Assembly: GCA_014529385.2 (NCBI GenBank)
Contig: CM043971.1
Span: 24,481,769 to 24,545,768, forward strand
Origin: Adiantum capillus-veneris
Taxonomy: Eukaryota > Streptophyta > Polypodiopsida > Polypodiales > Pteridaceae
DNA length: 64,000 nucleotides
Direction of reading: 5' to 3'
Shown here: positions 42,906-54,976 of the stretch, piece after piece
Position numbering within the stretch: the stretch's first letter is position 1
Layout of the letters: each line of letters starts with the position of its first letter
Position numbers and translations under genes: made by a program
Notes under the pieces: generated by a model
What the model saw: the letters and a program-made list of their open reading frames with translations, nothing else
What the model was told of the DNA's origin: nothing
Databases searched by the model: none

Positions 42906-45847
42906 GGATCGTCTCATGGAACGTGTAGGGACTAGGTGGGCCCCAGTTTCAGCGACAATGGGGCCGATTGCATCAAGAGCTTCAGCATTGCCTTGTGGGA
43001 GGAGATATTGATCTCCTTGTGCTTCAAGAGCACCATTTGTGTGAGAGCCGCATTGGGCGTTGTGGTCAGATTTTGCGTGGATGATATGATACCTTTTGGT
43101 CAGCTGCTTTTGGACCTGGAGGCATCCAGGGTGGGGTATGCATGACTATTGCGGACTCATTGCAGTAGGCCATTGTGGGCAGAGGGATTATTGTGCCAGG
43201 CAGGGCTCAGTGGATTACTATGCAGGTTTAGGGTGGCCTTGTAGGCTTCCTGACCATCTATGCGCCCAATGTGGTGAGTACTCGTGTAGAGTTTTGGTCA
43301 CAAATTGTTGAGTCTTTGCCGCAGGCTGATCACTGGTGTATAGGAGGGGACTTCAACATGTTGGAGGACCCTTCTGACAGGATTGGTGGCAGCCATGCTA
43401 CTGTGTATGGAGTCAATTTGGCATCTTGGGAGAGGCTGTGTATGACTTTGAGGGTCTCGGATACATGGCAACATTCTGGTTTTATGAGGCCCCCAGATAG
43501 TCTTGCCTTCTCTAGATCGGACCGCAGAGTGGGAGGAGTGAATCTATCGCGGATAGATTGCTTCTACACTAGTGACCACTTCAGTGACTTGGGGGGATCA
43601 GTGGGCATCCTGGCAGGGACATCCTTCTCGGACCATGCACCAGTGATCCTCACAGTGGCAGACAAGCAGAGGAGTGGGAGCACGATGCTTCGCATACCAG
43701 ACAGGATCGTGCTGGACTCAGCACTCAGAGAGAGGGTAGAGGCTATCTAGACAGAGGGCACGCACAACCAATTTTCACCTGCAGACAGAGTGGCCTCAGG
43801 CCTGGCTCAGCTTAGCCACTTTTTTCTTCAGGAGTCTCTGGCCCACCGTGCTGCAAGGAGAGAGGAGGAGCAACATCTCAGACGAGGCATTGCTTCATTA
43901 CAGAGGATGCAGGAGCAACATCCAGACAGTCCATGGGTGGAGGAGCAATTACAGCAAGCTCGACAGGATCTTGCTAGCACAGAGGAGAGGCGTCATGAGT
44001 TTGCCTTTCACCGACAGGCATCTCAGTGGACTCAGGTGGGTGATAGAGTGACTGTTGCTTTTTTTGAGACAATGGGACCTCGGTACTCGCATGCCAAGGT
44101 CATTCAGTTGAGGAGGCCCGATGGGTCATTTGCTTGTGAGCCTGAGGATATGCATGCAGTTGCTACTGACTTTTACCATGAGTTAATGTCAGCTGAGCCT
44201 CAGTCAGAGCGGCAGGATGCATGTAGGGAGAAGGTTTGGGCACAGATGCCTTGTCTTGTGATAGAAGAGATGCGCCAAAGGCTAGAGATGCCAGTTCAGC
44301 TTGAGGAGCTACACACGGCTCTTAGGGCCCTCCCTCATGGTAGCTGTCCAGGTGAGGATGGGTTGATCCCAGCTTTTTCTTGGAGTACTGGGACCTGCTT
44401 GGCCCAGATCTTTGTAGTTCTTTTCAGTACATTTTGCACACAGGAGTGATGCCTAACATCATGAGTGAGGGTCTGATCTACCTCATTTCCAAGGAGGGTG
44501 GCTCCTTGGATGAGATTCGACAGTGGCACCCCATCACCATCCTCAACTCAGCCTACAAAATTCTTGCCAAGGCTATGAGTTTGAGGATTCAGCCACTTTT
44601 AGAGAGCCTTATACATGGGACTCAGATAGGTTTTGTCAAGGAACGCAGTATCCTTGAAAACATCTTTACTTTCTGGGAGGCTTCTGCCCTGGCACGGCTC
44701 CATGGTGAGGATCTTGTGATTCTTCTTCTCGATTTTGAGAAGGCATATGACAGAGTTGACTGGGACTTTCTAGAGGGCACTCTATGCAGGATGGGCTTCT
44801 CAGACGCTTGGATTAGAGGGGTGTCAGCTTTGTACAGACAGGCTCACAGTCAGGTGCTTTTGGCAGGAGGGAGAGGTGAGCGCTTCATGCTCACATGCTT
44901 AGTCAGACAGGGTTGTCCTCTTGACCCCTTTCTCTTTCTGTTCTATGCGAAGGCAATGAGCAAATTTTTGGTGTCACAACAGGTTGGTCTTCGGGGCTTA
45001 GCACTCCCTATTCGGGGAGATGAGCTATTAGACGATGAGTTTGCCGATGACTCAGCCTTGTACTTAGATGGTCGGGAGGCCAATCTTCACATATGTCGGC
45101 AGGCTTTGGAGACCTTTTGTTGTGCATCGGGCGCACTGATCAACTGGAGAAAGACAGTGGCTTTCTCGGTTGGTAGTGCTCTTGTGCCAGATTGGATGCA
45201 GGAGAGGGTTTCAGATGGATTCCCCGAGGGACTGCAGTTCGATACTTGGGTTGTCAGGTTGGCTTGGACTTGTCTCCCGAGTAGCAGATTTCTCCTCTTC
45301 TCTTGTCCATCAGGATAAAGCTATTACATTGGAGCTCAACACGACTTTCGTGGGCTGGTAGAGTAGTAGTTGCCAACTAGGTACTGTTGGCGACTATGTG
45401 GTACATCACTTCCTGTTAGAGCTTCTTGAGTTCTTGTATCAGCCAGGTAGAGAGGCTAATCAGGAACTTTCTTTGTTCAGGACGTGACACTCAGATAGCC
45501 CGAGCCAAGGTGGCTTAGTCGGTCATCACACTTCCTTGTTCTCAGGGAGGGCTTGGGATCATTGATCCAGCATAGTAGAGCAGAGCCCTTCTTGGGAAGT
45601 TCATAGTCAGAGGCCTTCTTCCAGGTGAGGAGCCCTGGAAGGAGTTCTTTCTGCAGAGGCTTCAAGCCAGGGTGCCTCAGTCAGGAGGCCCTTGGCAACC
45701 TTCGACCAGATGGATCTTTACAGAGATGCGCCGCGTTGGTTTGAGCAGGAGACAGGAGGACCGCTTCACTATGAGTTTGCTTCGATCTTGGGAGCTCTTA
45801 CGGCATGGCTTGGAGCAAAGACAGCCAACGTGCACGGAGGAGCGCCT
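42902..45847 (+). pseudogene. LINE 2 ORF2, endonuclease and reverse transcriptase part
   Basis: Starts MRIVSWNV, stop, GLG (endonuclease motif SWNVRGLG with a TAG at the Arg), then LLVLQEHHL, YAPN, IGGDFNMLEDPSDRIGG, SRIDCFYTSDHF and SDHAPVIL, the full AP-endonuclease set. A stop follows RERVEAI (43748-43750). Then come a helical linker (43790-44449), RT motifs HPITILNSAYKILAKAM, IGFVKERSI, LLLDFEKAYDRVDWDFL, VRQGCPLDPFLFLFYAKAM and the catalytic FADDSALYL near 45045. Frames shift after 45300, and the protein is cut at 45847 by copia D. FADD in place of YADD is common in plant LINEs. Confidence 0.8.
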
Positions 45848-46039
45848 TGAAGGAGTATGAGCAGAAGTGCGATGCGAGAGAGAGTGCGAGAAGAAGAGCA
45901 CGACGATATGGTGAACTTGCTCTACTGTAATGTGTAGAGCATAGTGAGTTCTTATTAGGTTTTAACAAAATAATATGTGTACATACCTGGCGGCCTGCCC
46001 ACTTACCTGGGCGACCACATTGGGCTTTATACCCCAACA
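45848..46039 (-). repeat. copia D 3' LTR
   Basis: 192 bp; on the minus strand TGTTGGGGTATAAAGCCC to CTCCTTCA. The polypurine tract AAGTGGGAGGT lies next to it at 46040-46050 (plus-strand coordinates). Confidence 0.9.
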
Positions 46040-46155
46040 ACCTCCCACTTAAAGTCCAATGTGGTACTTTAAGTGTGATAGAAGCTACTATACAAGCTAA
46101 TATACAAGAGATGTAGAGAAGTGATGTACTACCCTACTACCCAAGCTAATATACT

Positions 46156-46902
46156 CTTCATGTGACCCTTCTTGCCACAATGGTAGCATTCTATGTCATC
46201 CTTTGACTTTGAATCACGAGACTTACTTTGGTTTTGTGCCTTCTTACCCTTCTTCTCTTTAGACTGTTGTCTCCCTCGAATGACCAAAGCACTATTGCCT
46301 TCGCCTTTGTCAATGTTCTTCCTGTTCACTTCCTCTATGAGCAAGCTGCCTTCTACATTGGCACTTGTAAGACCTTTTGGCGCGACAGAATTACTTAACG
46401 CTGTACGAAAAGTATCCCAACTGTCTGGCAAAGTGATTAAGAGAAACATAGCCTTCACTGAATCTGGAAAGACTATCTCCTGTGCTGTTAACTAGCTAAA
46501 AATTGTGTGAAATTCATTGAGATGATTTGACATGGCTATCCCTTCCTTCATCTTCAAATCCACAAATTTCTTGAGCCAGTAAATCTGAGAAGCAGCACTT
46601 TGTTTCTCGTACATACCACATAGCTTTTTCCATACGCCATACGCTGTAGTCTATTCTGCTACGTTGAAGTAAACATTTTCTGCCAATGTCAGCATGATTG
46701 TGGAACAAGCTAACTTGTCAAGCTCTTCCCACTCATCTTCATCCATACCTTCTGGACTCTCCCCTTTGAGCTTCAGTGGCTTCACTTGTTTTTTCTGCAC
46801 CAAAACCTGCCAAATCTGCTTCTTCCAGAATGGAAATTTTGTGCCATCCAGCTTCTTTATGTTGTAAAGAGTCTCACTTTGAGAAGATGCCATATCTGCC
46901 AA
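46156..46902 (-). pseudogene. copia C gag (UBN2 type with zinc knuckle)
   Basis: Reads MADMASSQSETLYNIKKLDG, FPFWKKQIWQVLVQKKQVKP, LACSTIMLTLAENVYFNVAE, then after a stop and a frame change KAMFLLITLPDSWDTFRTAL, NIDKGEGNSALVIRGRQQSK and CYHCGKKGHMK, where the sequence breaks off. The Arg in VIRGRQ corresponds to the TGA in Copia 1 gag, showing the ancestral CGA. Gag forms the particle and binds RNA in this family; this copy is a fragment. Confidence 0.8.
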
Positions 46903-47968
46903 ACTGTTTACTACTGAGAAAAATCCGGCAGAGTTTCCCCTGTAAACTGGCCTCTGTACACAGTAAACAAGCTGTAATCAACAAGCTAAACACCTCTACT
47001 TAGGAACTGTCAGTATTTTTGAAAAATTTTGACAAAGTCTCCCCTGTAAACTGAGCTCTGGAAACCAAAAGATAGCTCAAAAACAACCATAAATAGCTGA
47101 CCAATGGCAAATCTCAAAGTCTCTGTAATATGCTATCCTGTAAGCATGCACTGTCTCCTGTCTGGGCGATGACAGAACCTGTATCTGTCTCAAGACTGAA
47201 CCCTGAACAATGCCTCAACGGCCTGACGCATAAGATGCAATCCAGTGTCTACACAAAGTCATACATCCTATGGGATAAAAGTCGCCGAAGAGGATGCGTG
47301 TAGAGGGGAACTCCAGCAACCTAATCCACCTCACACTGGGTAACCCAGCCCCCAGTGCTTGGCTTCAAAAAACCTCACACACGACCCTCTCAGATGGCTC
47401 AGCAAACTACCCAGAACTAGCATACATCCTACAATAGAACAATCATTGTCCTATGACCGCTGCGGCGGTCTGTTTGCTAGCGTGACTCACAACTAGCAGA
47501 CCCATAATCACAGTACATCAATCTGCAATACATGCTAGTGGTGTCAAGCCGTCGTATGGCCACACCTCCCCTGGAACCTGGCAAGTACAAGAAGTAGCAA
47601 TGCAGACTGCAATATATATATCTGATGATATATATGTGTACCTGGTCTATAGATGATGCTCTGAAGACTAATGAGTGATGTATGTCGATGTCGATATCGA
47701 TGCCGACCACCTCCTACTTGCCAATCTACTCAAGACGGATTTCTTCGCGGCTGAAATCTATCTTCTGCTGTAGTGCTCAGAATGAAATTTTGAGGGCATA
47801 AACGGCTTTGAAAGGGGGGTAAAACTCCAGGTCACCCAGGTCACCTGGTGGAAACGCTCCCGGAACGCCGAGTGTGAATTTTCGAACTCCGGATCCAGAA
47901 TCTACCGAAAAAGTGCGCACACGCGCGATTACGCAAATACGGCACTGAACCAAGGCTCTGATACCAAT

Positions 47969-48192
47969 TGAAGTCGTGGAGCGGAGCGTGGGTCGACTCT
48001 CTCACACACACACACAGTGATACACAGTGAGCTTACACATTACAGTACGCAGAGAACTGTTAGAAGGGTTATCTCCCAAACCTTAGTATTCACAAAGTAT
48101 AAGTTAGTATATACAAAGAGTTAGAGGTAAGTGAGTTAGGCGGGCGGGCGGCCATATCCGCATAAGAGGCCACTTGGGCTTTAATCCCAACA
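47969..48192 (-). repeat. copia C 5' LTR
   Basis: 224 bp, on the minus strand TGTTGGGATTAAAGCC to GCGACTTCA, with GGCCGCCCGCCCGCC and a (TG)n tract, matching the Copia 1 5' LTR. It begins directly after the copia D codons for LEDKQI of RNase H. Confidence 0.9.
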
Positions 48193-51100
48193 AAATTTGC
48201 TTATCCTCGAGCATTTCCCTGATGAAATGATATTTCACATCCACATGCTTTGTCGTTGAGTGATAAATTGGATTGCGAGCCAATTGTATAGCACTCTGAC
48301 TATCACAATATAACACAGGCATCTCTTCTTTGATTCCCAAATCTGTTACTAGTCCATTAAGCCAAATTGATTCTTTGCATGCCTCTGATGCTGCAACTTA
48401 TTCAGCCTCTCTAGTATACTGAGTAACACAATCTTGTAATCTAGAACGCCATGATACTGCTCCACCAGCCAATGTAAAGACATACCCTGATGTAGAACTT
48501 TGGTTGTCTAAGTCACCTACATAATCTGAGTCTGTAAAACCCTTTACACTTAGCTCTTGACTCCCATAGCATATATGCATACTCTTTGTAGCTTTCAGGT
48601 ATCTCAATATTCCTTCACTGCCTCCCAATGTTTCTTGCCTGGGTTTGACATGTATCGACTTACTACTCCCACTGCAAATGCAATGTCTGGGCGAGTAGCA
48701 ATCATTGCATACATCAAACTACCCACTGCAGAACCATATGGAATCTTATCCATTTCAGCCTATTCTTCCTCAGACACAGGACAATCTTGTTTGCTAAGTT
48801 TCACATATGGTGGCAATGGAACACTCGATGCATTTCCCTTCTCCATATTGAAACGTTGCAAAACCCTGTCAATAGAATCTGTTTGAGATAACCAAATCAA
48901 CTTCTTTGATCTGTCTCTCTCAATGCGCATACCAAGTATATGACTTGCCTCACCCATGTCTTTCATGTCAAACGATTTTGCCATCTTTGACTTCAAAGCT
49001 GAAATTTCTTCCAAGTGCTTGCCAGCAATCAACATGTCATCCACATAAAAAATAAGGATCAGCCAATTGCCATCCTTAGCCTTCTTTGTATATAGACAGT
49101 GATCGAACTCACTACGTTTGTAGCCTTGAGAAAGCATAAACTTGTGGAACTTATGGTACCATGCCCTCGGTGATTGTTTTAAGCCATAAAGACTCTTTAA
49201 CAACTGGCATACCAAATCTTCCTTGCCTTTCTCAACAAACCCTTCTGGTTGCTGCATGTAAATTTCCACATCTAAATCACCATGCAAGAATGCTGTCTTG
49301 ACATCCATTTGGTGAAACACCAAATCTAATATGGCAACCAATGCAAGAAAGCATCTCAATGTAGTCATCTTGACCACCGGAGAGAAGACTTCATCAAAGT
49401 CAATGCCTTGTTCTTGCTTAAAGCCCTTGGCAACAAGCCTTGCTTTGTACTTGGCTGACTATCATGAGTGGTGATCTTATACCTGTAAACCCATTTACAA
49501 GGTAGAGCCTTTTTGCCCTGTGATAATTTAACTAGCTTCCATGTCTGGTTTTTATGCAGAGCTGTCATCTCTAACTCCATGGCCAATTGCCAATTCGCGG
49601 AGTCCTTCATTTGCACTGCTTCCTTGTAACATGAAGGCTCATTGCAATTAGTCAACATGACATAGTTCATAGATGGAACAAACCGATCCGGAGGTCGTGA
49701 GATACGTCCAGATTTACGCAAAATAGGTGGCTCAGGCTCAGCCACAACTTGTGGTTCCACTCTATCCTATCGTTGCTCCTCTTGAGCCCTGACATTTTGT
49801 CTTGCACGTGCAGGTCCATCTTCTTGGAAGACAACTCTTTTAATCTCCTCAACCCTCTCTGGTTTAGAATGATATTTGGCTTCATTAAAGTGAACATCAT
49901 TGTTGTGGATAACCTTTCTGGATTCGGGATCCCAAAGTCTGTACCCCATCTTACCAAAATTACCATAGCCTAAAAAGATGCACTTTCTGCTCTTTGGCTC
50001 AAGTTTGTTCCTAAATTCCTTTGGAACATGAGTATATGCCTCACAGCCAAAGACTCTGAGATGCTTGTATGAGGGCATTCTGCCTGACCATACCATCTCT
50101 TCCACTGAATCCTTCTGCAAAACCTTGCTAGGAGATCTATTTATAAGATGAACAGCTGTTGATACAGCTTCAGCTCAAAACCCATTTGGCAGTTGTGCAT
50201 TAGACAACATACTTCTGACCTTCTCTTGTATGGTCCTATTCATCCTCTCAGCAACACCATTTTGAGGAGGATTGTAAGGAGCAGTAAGTTCACGTTTTAT
50301 ACCTTTTGACTCACAAAAGTCCTGAAAGGCCTTTAAAACATACTCTCCACCATTGTCAGTGCGTAAGCATATAGGCTTCTTGCCACTCTGATTCTCCACA
50401 AGTGTCACAAACGTTTTGAAAACACTAAACGCTTTATCCTTGTGCTTGATAAAGTAAACCCATACTTTCCTCGAGTAATCATCTATAAATGTCATAAAGT
50501 AAGAAGCTCCCCCTAGAGATAGGTTAGGCATAGGTCCACACAAATCACTATGAACAAGTGCCAATTGTGTATCTCTTCTACTGCTTCTATGCTTATGTGG
50601 TTGCTGTGTTTGCTTACCATACAGACAATGTTCACAGAATTCAAAATCATTAAATGAAAAGCCAGGCAAATAACCAGAACGAGACAAGATTTCCATTCCC
50701 TTCTTGGACATATGTCCTAACCGGCTATGCCACAAAGAAATGTTCGGCTGCTCGGTTACATTGATTACATTTTTAGAGACATTTGATACATAAATCATGT
50801 AAAGTCCTCCAGACTTTACTCCGTGTGCTACTGTCATGGAACCCTTGGATATCTTCCACATGTTCTGTCCAAAAGTGGTGACGTAGCCAGCATCATCAAG
50901 TAAACCTATGTTGATCAAGCTCTTTGTAATTGCGGGAACATGTCTCACATTCTTCAGCGTGAAAGAAGAGCCATTCTGAAACTTCAATTGAACATCTCCA
51001 ACACCTAAGATCTCACATGTCTGCCCATTGCCTAGCCGAACATGATCTTTAGTGGTCACGTAAGAGGTAAACCACTCCTTGTTTGGAGACACATGAAGTG

Positions 51101-52067
51101 ATGCCCCCGAGTCTATAATCCAGTCACTCAGTGCATGTCCATCAGATGCTGTAACAAGAGCTGAGTCCATTGTATTCTTCAAGAAGTAGATGTCTCCTGA
51201 CACTAGACTGTCATCCTCTGCAACAGTGTTTGTCACATTTATTTCTTGAATCTTCACTAAGGACTTGTTCTTCTCACCATGGTCTTCAGCTTTCTCTTTG
51301 CCTTTTTCTGCTTTCCATTCTCTGCAGTCTCTTTTCATGTGACCCTTCTTGCCACAATGGTAGCATTCTATGTCACTCTTACCTTTAGCACTGCGGGACT
51401 TGCTACGAGACTGATTCCTCTTTCCACCCTTGTCCTTTTCTTTGGTCCTTCCCCTGACAAACAAGGTTGTTCCTTTGCCTTTGTCCATTGTCTTTCTGTT
51501 GGTTTCTTCAGTAAGCAGATTGCCTTCTACACCTGCTATGGTCAAACCATCTAGAGGTGCAGAATTACTCAAAGCTGTGCGAAAAGTGTCCCAACTTTCC
51601 GACAATGTGATCAACAGGAACATGGCTCTAACAGGTTCATCAAACTTGACACCTTGAGCTGACAACTGACTGTAGATAGTGTTGAATTCATTCAGATGAT
51701 TGGATATAGGTGTCCCTTCTTTCATCTTCAATTCAACAAGATTCTTAAGCCAGTATACCTGTGAAGCTGCACTCTGCTTTTCATAAAGATCACTCAGCTT
51801 TGTCCATGCTTCATAAGCCGACATCTCGTCCGCTACATTGAAGTAAACGCTTTCTGCCAAAGTCAGCATAATGGTAGAAAGTGCCAATTCATCCATTTCG
51901 CTCCATTCATCTTCGTCCATATCTTCTGGTTTTATTCCCTTGAGCTTTACAGGTTTTATCTGCTTCTTTTGTACCAACACGTGCCAAATCTGCTTCTTCC
52001 ACAATGGGAAATTGGTTCCATCCAGCTTCTTGATATTGTAAAGAGCAGTGTCCTATGATCCAGCCAT
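48193..52067 (-). pseudogene. copia D gag-pol polyprotein
   Basis: Starts MAGS, then TAG where Gln is expected, then DTALYNIKKLDGTNFP. A 609-codon open frame (52004-50175) carries gag, zinc knuckle CYHCGKKGHMKRDC, protease WIIDSGASLHVSP, pre-integrase HSRLGHMSKKGME and integrase (LVHSDLCGP, RTDNGGEY, NGVAERMNRTI, all three acidic residues intact). TGA replaces Trp after PNGF. Next is IN C-terminus (HLRVFGCEAYTHVPKEFRNK), a stop after EEQR, a frameshift near 49460 at the KARLVAKGF motif, RT with FYVDDMLIAGK, then broken RNase H up to YHFIREMLEDKQI, cut by copia C. Family certain; no intact product. Confidence 0.9.
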
Positions 52068-53116
52068 AGCTACGCTTCACAGTAGTTTACTTTCCTAGGA
52101 AAAATTCGGCAGAGTTTCCCCTGTAAACTGACCACTAAACCAATATCAACCTGTCAAATGAACCAAGAAAGCTTCGAATTCTGCAAAAACTTTGGCAGAG
52201 TCTCCTTTGTAAAATGGCTTTGGTGTACTCAAAAACAGACCAAAAATAGCTCAAAAAACACTGTCTCTCTAACACTGTAAGCTGCGGGTAAACCTGTCCT
52301 GCACCTCTACTGTCTCTCACTGTCCTGTAAGCATAGGCTGTGACAATGCCTCAACGGAAGTAAAGCAAAGATGCAATCCCAACTGTCTAACTCACAGTCA
52401 ATACATCCTAGCTGCCTATCTAAGGGTGCTCGAGGGATCGCTCCAAGATCTGTATCACCGAAAGGATCTCAACATTCGAGAATCCCCCGGCTCAATAAAA
52501 CCTCACTCGACCCTTAACAAAGGCTGCAGTAAATCTGACAGTACATAGACTTCCCCCAAAGTCAGACATCCACAAATTTCCCACTATATGATGTAACCGC
52601 TGCGGCGGTTGTTTGCTGCGTGACTCATAGCCAGCAAACCCTCAACAGACATACATCATCTCTGACAATACATCCCATGTGGAAGTACCTGCAATGTCAG
52701 GATGAAATCTGGAATATCAAGCAGCAAACACAAGCTACCTGATGAGCTAGTGGATGTCGCCTACAGTCTGTGTGTAGATGCGCCCATGTCGTATATGACA
52801 CGCCTCCAAGAACTGTAAGCACAAATCAGCACTTTGGAAGTGCAGATATCCTCAGCACTTGCAATCGTAGGCCGAAACCCCAAATTTGCAGAGTCAGATC
52901 TGTACCCGCCAGGACCACGTAGTCGAAAATGACCTGCGCAAAACTTTGTCGAAGCCGAACGGTGGCCGAGATGACCTCAGAATGAAATTCTGAGAACACC
53001 CAGCCCTTCGAGCCCTCCCATAGGATTTGGAGCCGTGTCCTTGCCTGTCGAATCTCACTCCGATCTAAGCAGGTGAGTCTGGCTTCTTGCAAATGCTGCC
53101 CCGAGCCTCGATCTGA

Positions 53117-53128
53117 GCTCTGATACCA
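53117..53128 (-). promoter_or_regulatory. copia D primer-binding site, initiator Met-tRNA
   Basis: TGGTATCAGAGC on the minus strand, two bases inside the 5' LTR end, as in Copia 1. Confidence 0.9.
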
Positions 53129-53130
53129 GT

Positions 53131-53322
53131 TGAAGGAGTACAAGCGGAAGTGCGACACGAGAGAGAGTGCGAGAAGAAGAGCACGACGATATGGTGAACT
53201 CGCTCTACTGTAATGTGTAGAGCATAGTGAGTTCTTATTAGGTTTTAACAAAAGAATATGTGTACATACCTGGCGGCCCGCCCACTTACCTGGGCGACCA
53301 CATTGGGCTTTATACCCCAACA
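53131..53322 (-). repeat. copia D 5' LTR
   Basis: 192 bp, on the minus strand TGTTGGGGTATAAAGCCC to CTCCTTCA, same length as the 3' LTR. ORFs running from this LTR into the LINE (from 53258) are chimeric artefacts. Confidence 0.9.
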
Positions 53323-53327
53323 TGTTT

Positions 53328-54735
53328 ACGGCAACCCCTCATCTGGAACCCCATGGTTAGCACTCAGAGAGGCCACTTGGTTGGTAGCCGGCCTCATGTT
53401 TCTTGGGGTCCCATGGCAGGAGGTCCAGCGCGCTCTCTAGGTGACTGGCTAGAGTTCACAGGTTTGTCAGAGGAGGTGCAGGGCTTCCAGCTACAGGGCA
53501 TGAGAGGGGTGCAAAGCATGTGTCAGGACATCTTAGAGTCAGTTCTAGCTAAGTGGCTCACGCCTCTTGAGCCAGTAGCACCCCGGTGGATGGGAGCCTT
53601 CACATGACCAGAGGTTCTCATTTCAGTCAGGGCCTGCTCAGAGACTATCCCAGCCATGTTCTTCAAGCTTCAGGGTGGGGGACGATTACAGCGAGTTGCA
53701 GTAAAGTCCCCACAGGTAGCAGAGTGCTGTTTCCAGAGGATCCGAGTTGTGGGCATCTGTGGGAGGACTTGCGTCATAGACCCTGACCCAGCAGCTCTTG
53801 AGACTGGACACTGGCGGCTATGGGCTTGGGAGTGTTTTCCACTGGCACGAGTACAGTGGGGATCCTGGCGAGTGGCTATGGAGGGACCCCTTCTCTTCTG
53901 TAGACAACCCAGGAGTCCCATTCTTTCAGTACACTGTTCGGCTTGGACGTCATATACTTGCAGCACAGAGAGAGGCCCGCCCCGCTGCAGCACGTCATTG
54001 GTAGGAGGAGGGCCTCACAGTCGAGTTCTTGGCAGCCTTTTGGCAGAGGCTGTGGGACTCCAGATAGCCGAGGCGCGTCACTTTGTTTGAGTGGTGGCTG
54101 GTTCCACACAGAGCTACAACAGTAGGGAGTTGGCTTGTGCATAGTGGTCTCTCGGCCGCATGTGCAGCCTGCGACCAGTTGGTGGAGAGTCAACGCCATT
54201 GTCTTTGGGACTGTCCCTCGGCCCAGCAAGTGTGGCTACGAGTTCTTCGGCTGATGTCTACTCTCTCCATGGGTAGACAGTACACTTGGGGGGCGGCGGC
54301 TTGGTCCACTCTCACGGGCCCGGCACTTCAGTTTGAGCTATCTTCCACCAGCAGGATGATAGTGATACAGGGGGGGTGACCTACACTCCATCCTGATACA
54401 GATCTTACTCCATAGGAGTGCTGTAGTGAGAGAGAGGAGTGTTGGGAGCTCATCAGTGGCCTGACACTTTGGTTCATCTGGCGGGCCCTCTGTTTCCGCA
54501 TTTTTGAGGCTCACTCTGTGTCATCAGCAGAGACTGTTCGTGACTTTTGGCTAGAGCTGATCTATACTCTCAGAGGATATCTTGAGGGACTACAGGGAAG
54601 CTCCGACCGCATGCGGGAGCACCTTGAGGCTTTCCTTCGACTCTGGCGACCTGGGCCTTTCCACTCCACTGTCCAGGGGATGCTCAAATGGCACTACCGA
54701 CCACCTGTGTGGCTCTTCCCTCCTCCCATCTCTTG
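53328..54735 (+). pseudogene. LINE 2 ORF2, C-terminal part after copia D
   Basis: Resumes with LRQPLIWNPMVSTQRGHLVG, then SLGDWLEFTGLSEEVQGFQL and LTPLEPVAPRWMGAF. Several frame changes follow. Near 54150-54230 a CCHC-type cluster, CAACDQLVESQRHCLWDC, is seen, then TVRDFWLELIYTLRGYLEGL and the end WLFPPPIS. This is the usual carboxy region after a LINE reverse transcriptase. A short 3' UTR and poly(A) follow. Confidence 0.65.
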
Positions 54736-54976
54736 ATTTAGCCTCATTGTATATATGTTGTTCTTTCATTGGGAGAGTCTCCCCACCATGTTTGTTGTAG
54801 CCCTCTCTTGCAGAGGTGGTTGTAGTCCTGTGGGCAGTTTCCATTAACTAATAGAAGGATCTTTTTCTTGAAAAAAAAAAGTATTTCAAGTTGGATCGCT
54901 CAAATCCTCTAAATCATCTCTCTTTTTCAAGTGCTAAGACCTATCTCATTAAAGTTTATTATTTTTCATTTCAAGT

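Larger units (their letters stand above)
46156..48192 (-). mobile_element. copia C: 3'-truncated copia element inside copia D
   Basis: A 5' LTR (47969-48192), Met-tRNA primer site (47955-47966) and gag up to the zinc knuckle, then an abrupt end at about 46156. The LTR and gag are close to Copia 1 (same GC-rich block, same MASSQSETLYNIKKLDGT). There is no pol and no 3' LTR. At the junction the short sequence CAAGCTAATATAC occurs twice (46096-46108 and 46143-46155), suggesting repair or a tandem copy in copia D's 3' UTR. Confidence 0.8.
45848..53322 (-). mobile_element. copia D: minus-strand Ty1/copia element inside LINE 2
   Basis: LTRs of exactly 192 bp at 53131-53322 (5' on the minus strand) and 45848-46039 (3'). 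They differ at 8 positions, 7 of them transitions. A Met-tRNA primer site, gag-pol and a polypurine tract are in the right places. The flanking pentamers are CGCCT (45843-45847) and TGTTT (53323-53327), which I read as a target duplication diverged by C-to-T changes. Removing the element restores the LINE 2 frame (TCTEERLRQPLIWNP). Copia C is inserted in its RNase H region. Confidence 0.9.
41788..54880 (+). mobile_element. LINE 2: full-length non-LTR element, split by copia D
   Basis: Flanked by a direct repeat, GTATTTCAAGTTGGA, at 41773-41787 and 54881-54895 (up to 18 bp including shared A residues), with a poly(A) tail at 54871-54880. It contains ORF1, then ORF2 with AP endonuclease, reverse transcriptase and a CCHC region. 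Removing copia D and one copy of its target duplication leaves about 5.6 kb, a normal full-length LINE size. It sits between the kinase-like pseudogene and the short ORFs at 55 kb. Confidence 0.9.

Noticed and set aside
53258-53607. ORFs starting in the copia D LTR and running into LINE 2
   Set aside because: Chimeric frames across an insertion junction; the LINE frame is accounted for by the restored ORF2.
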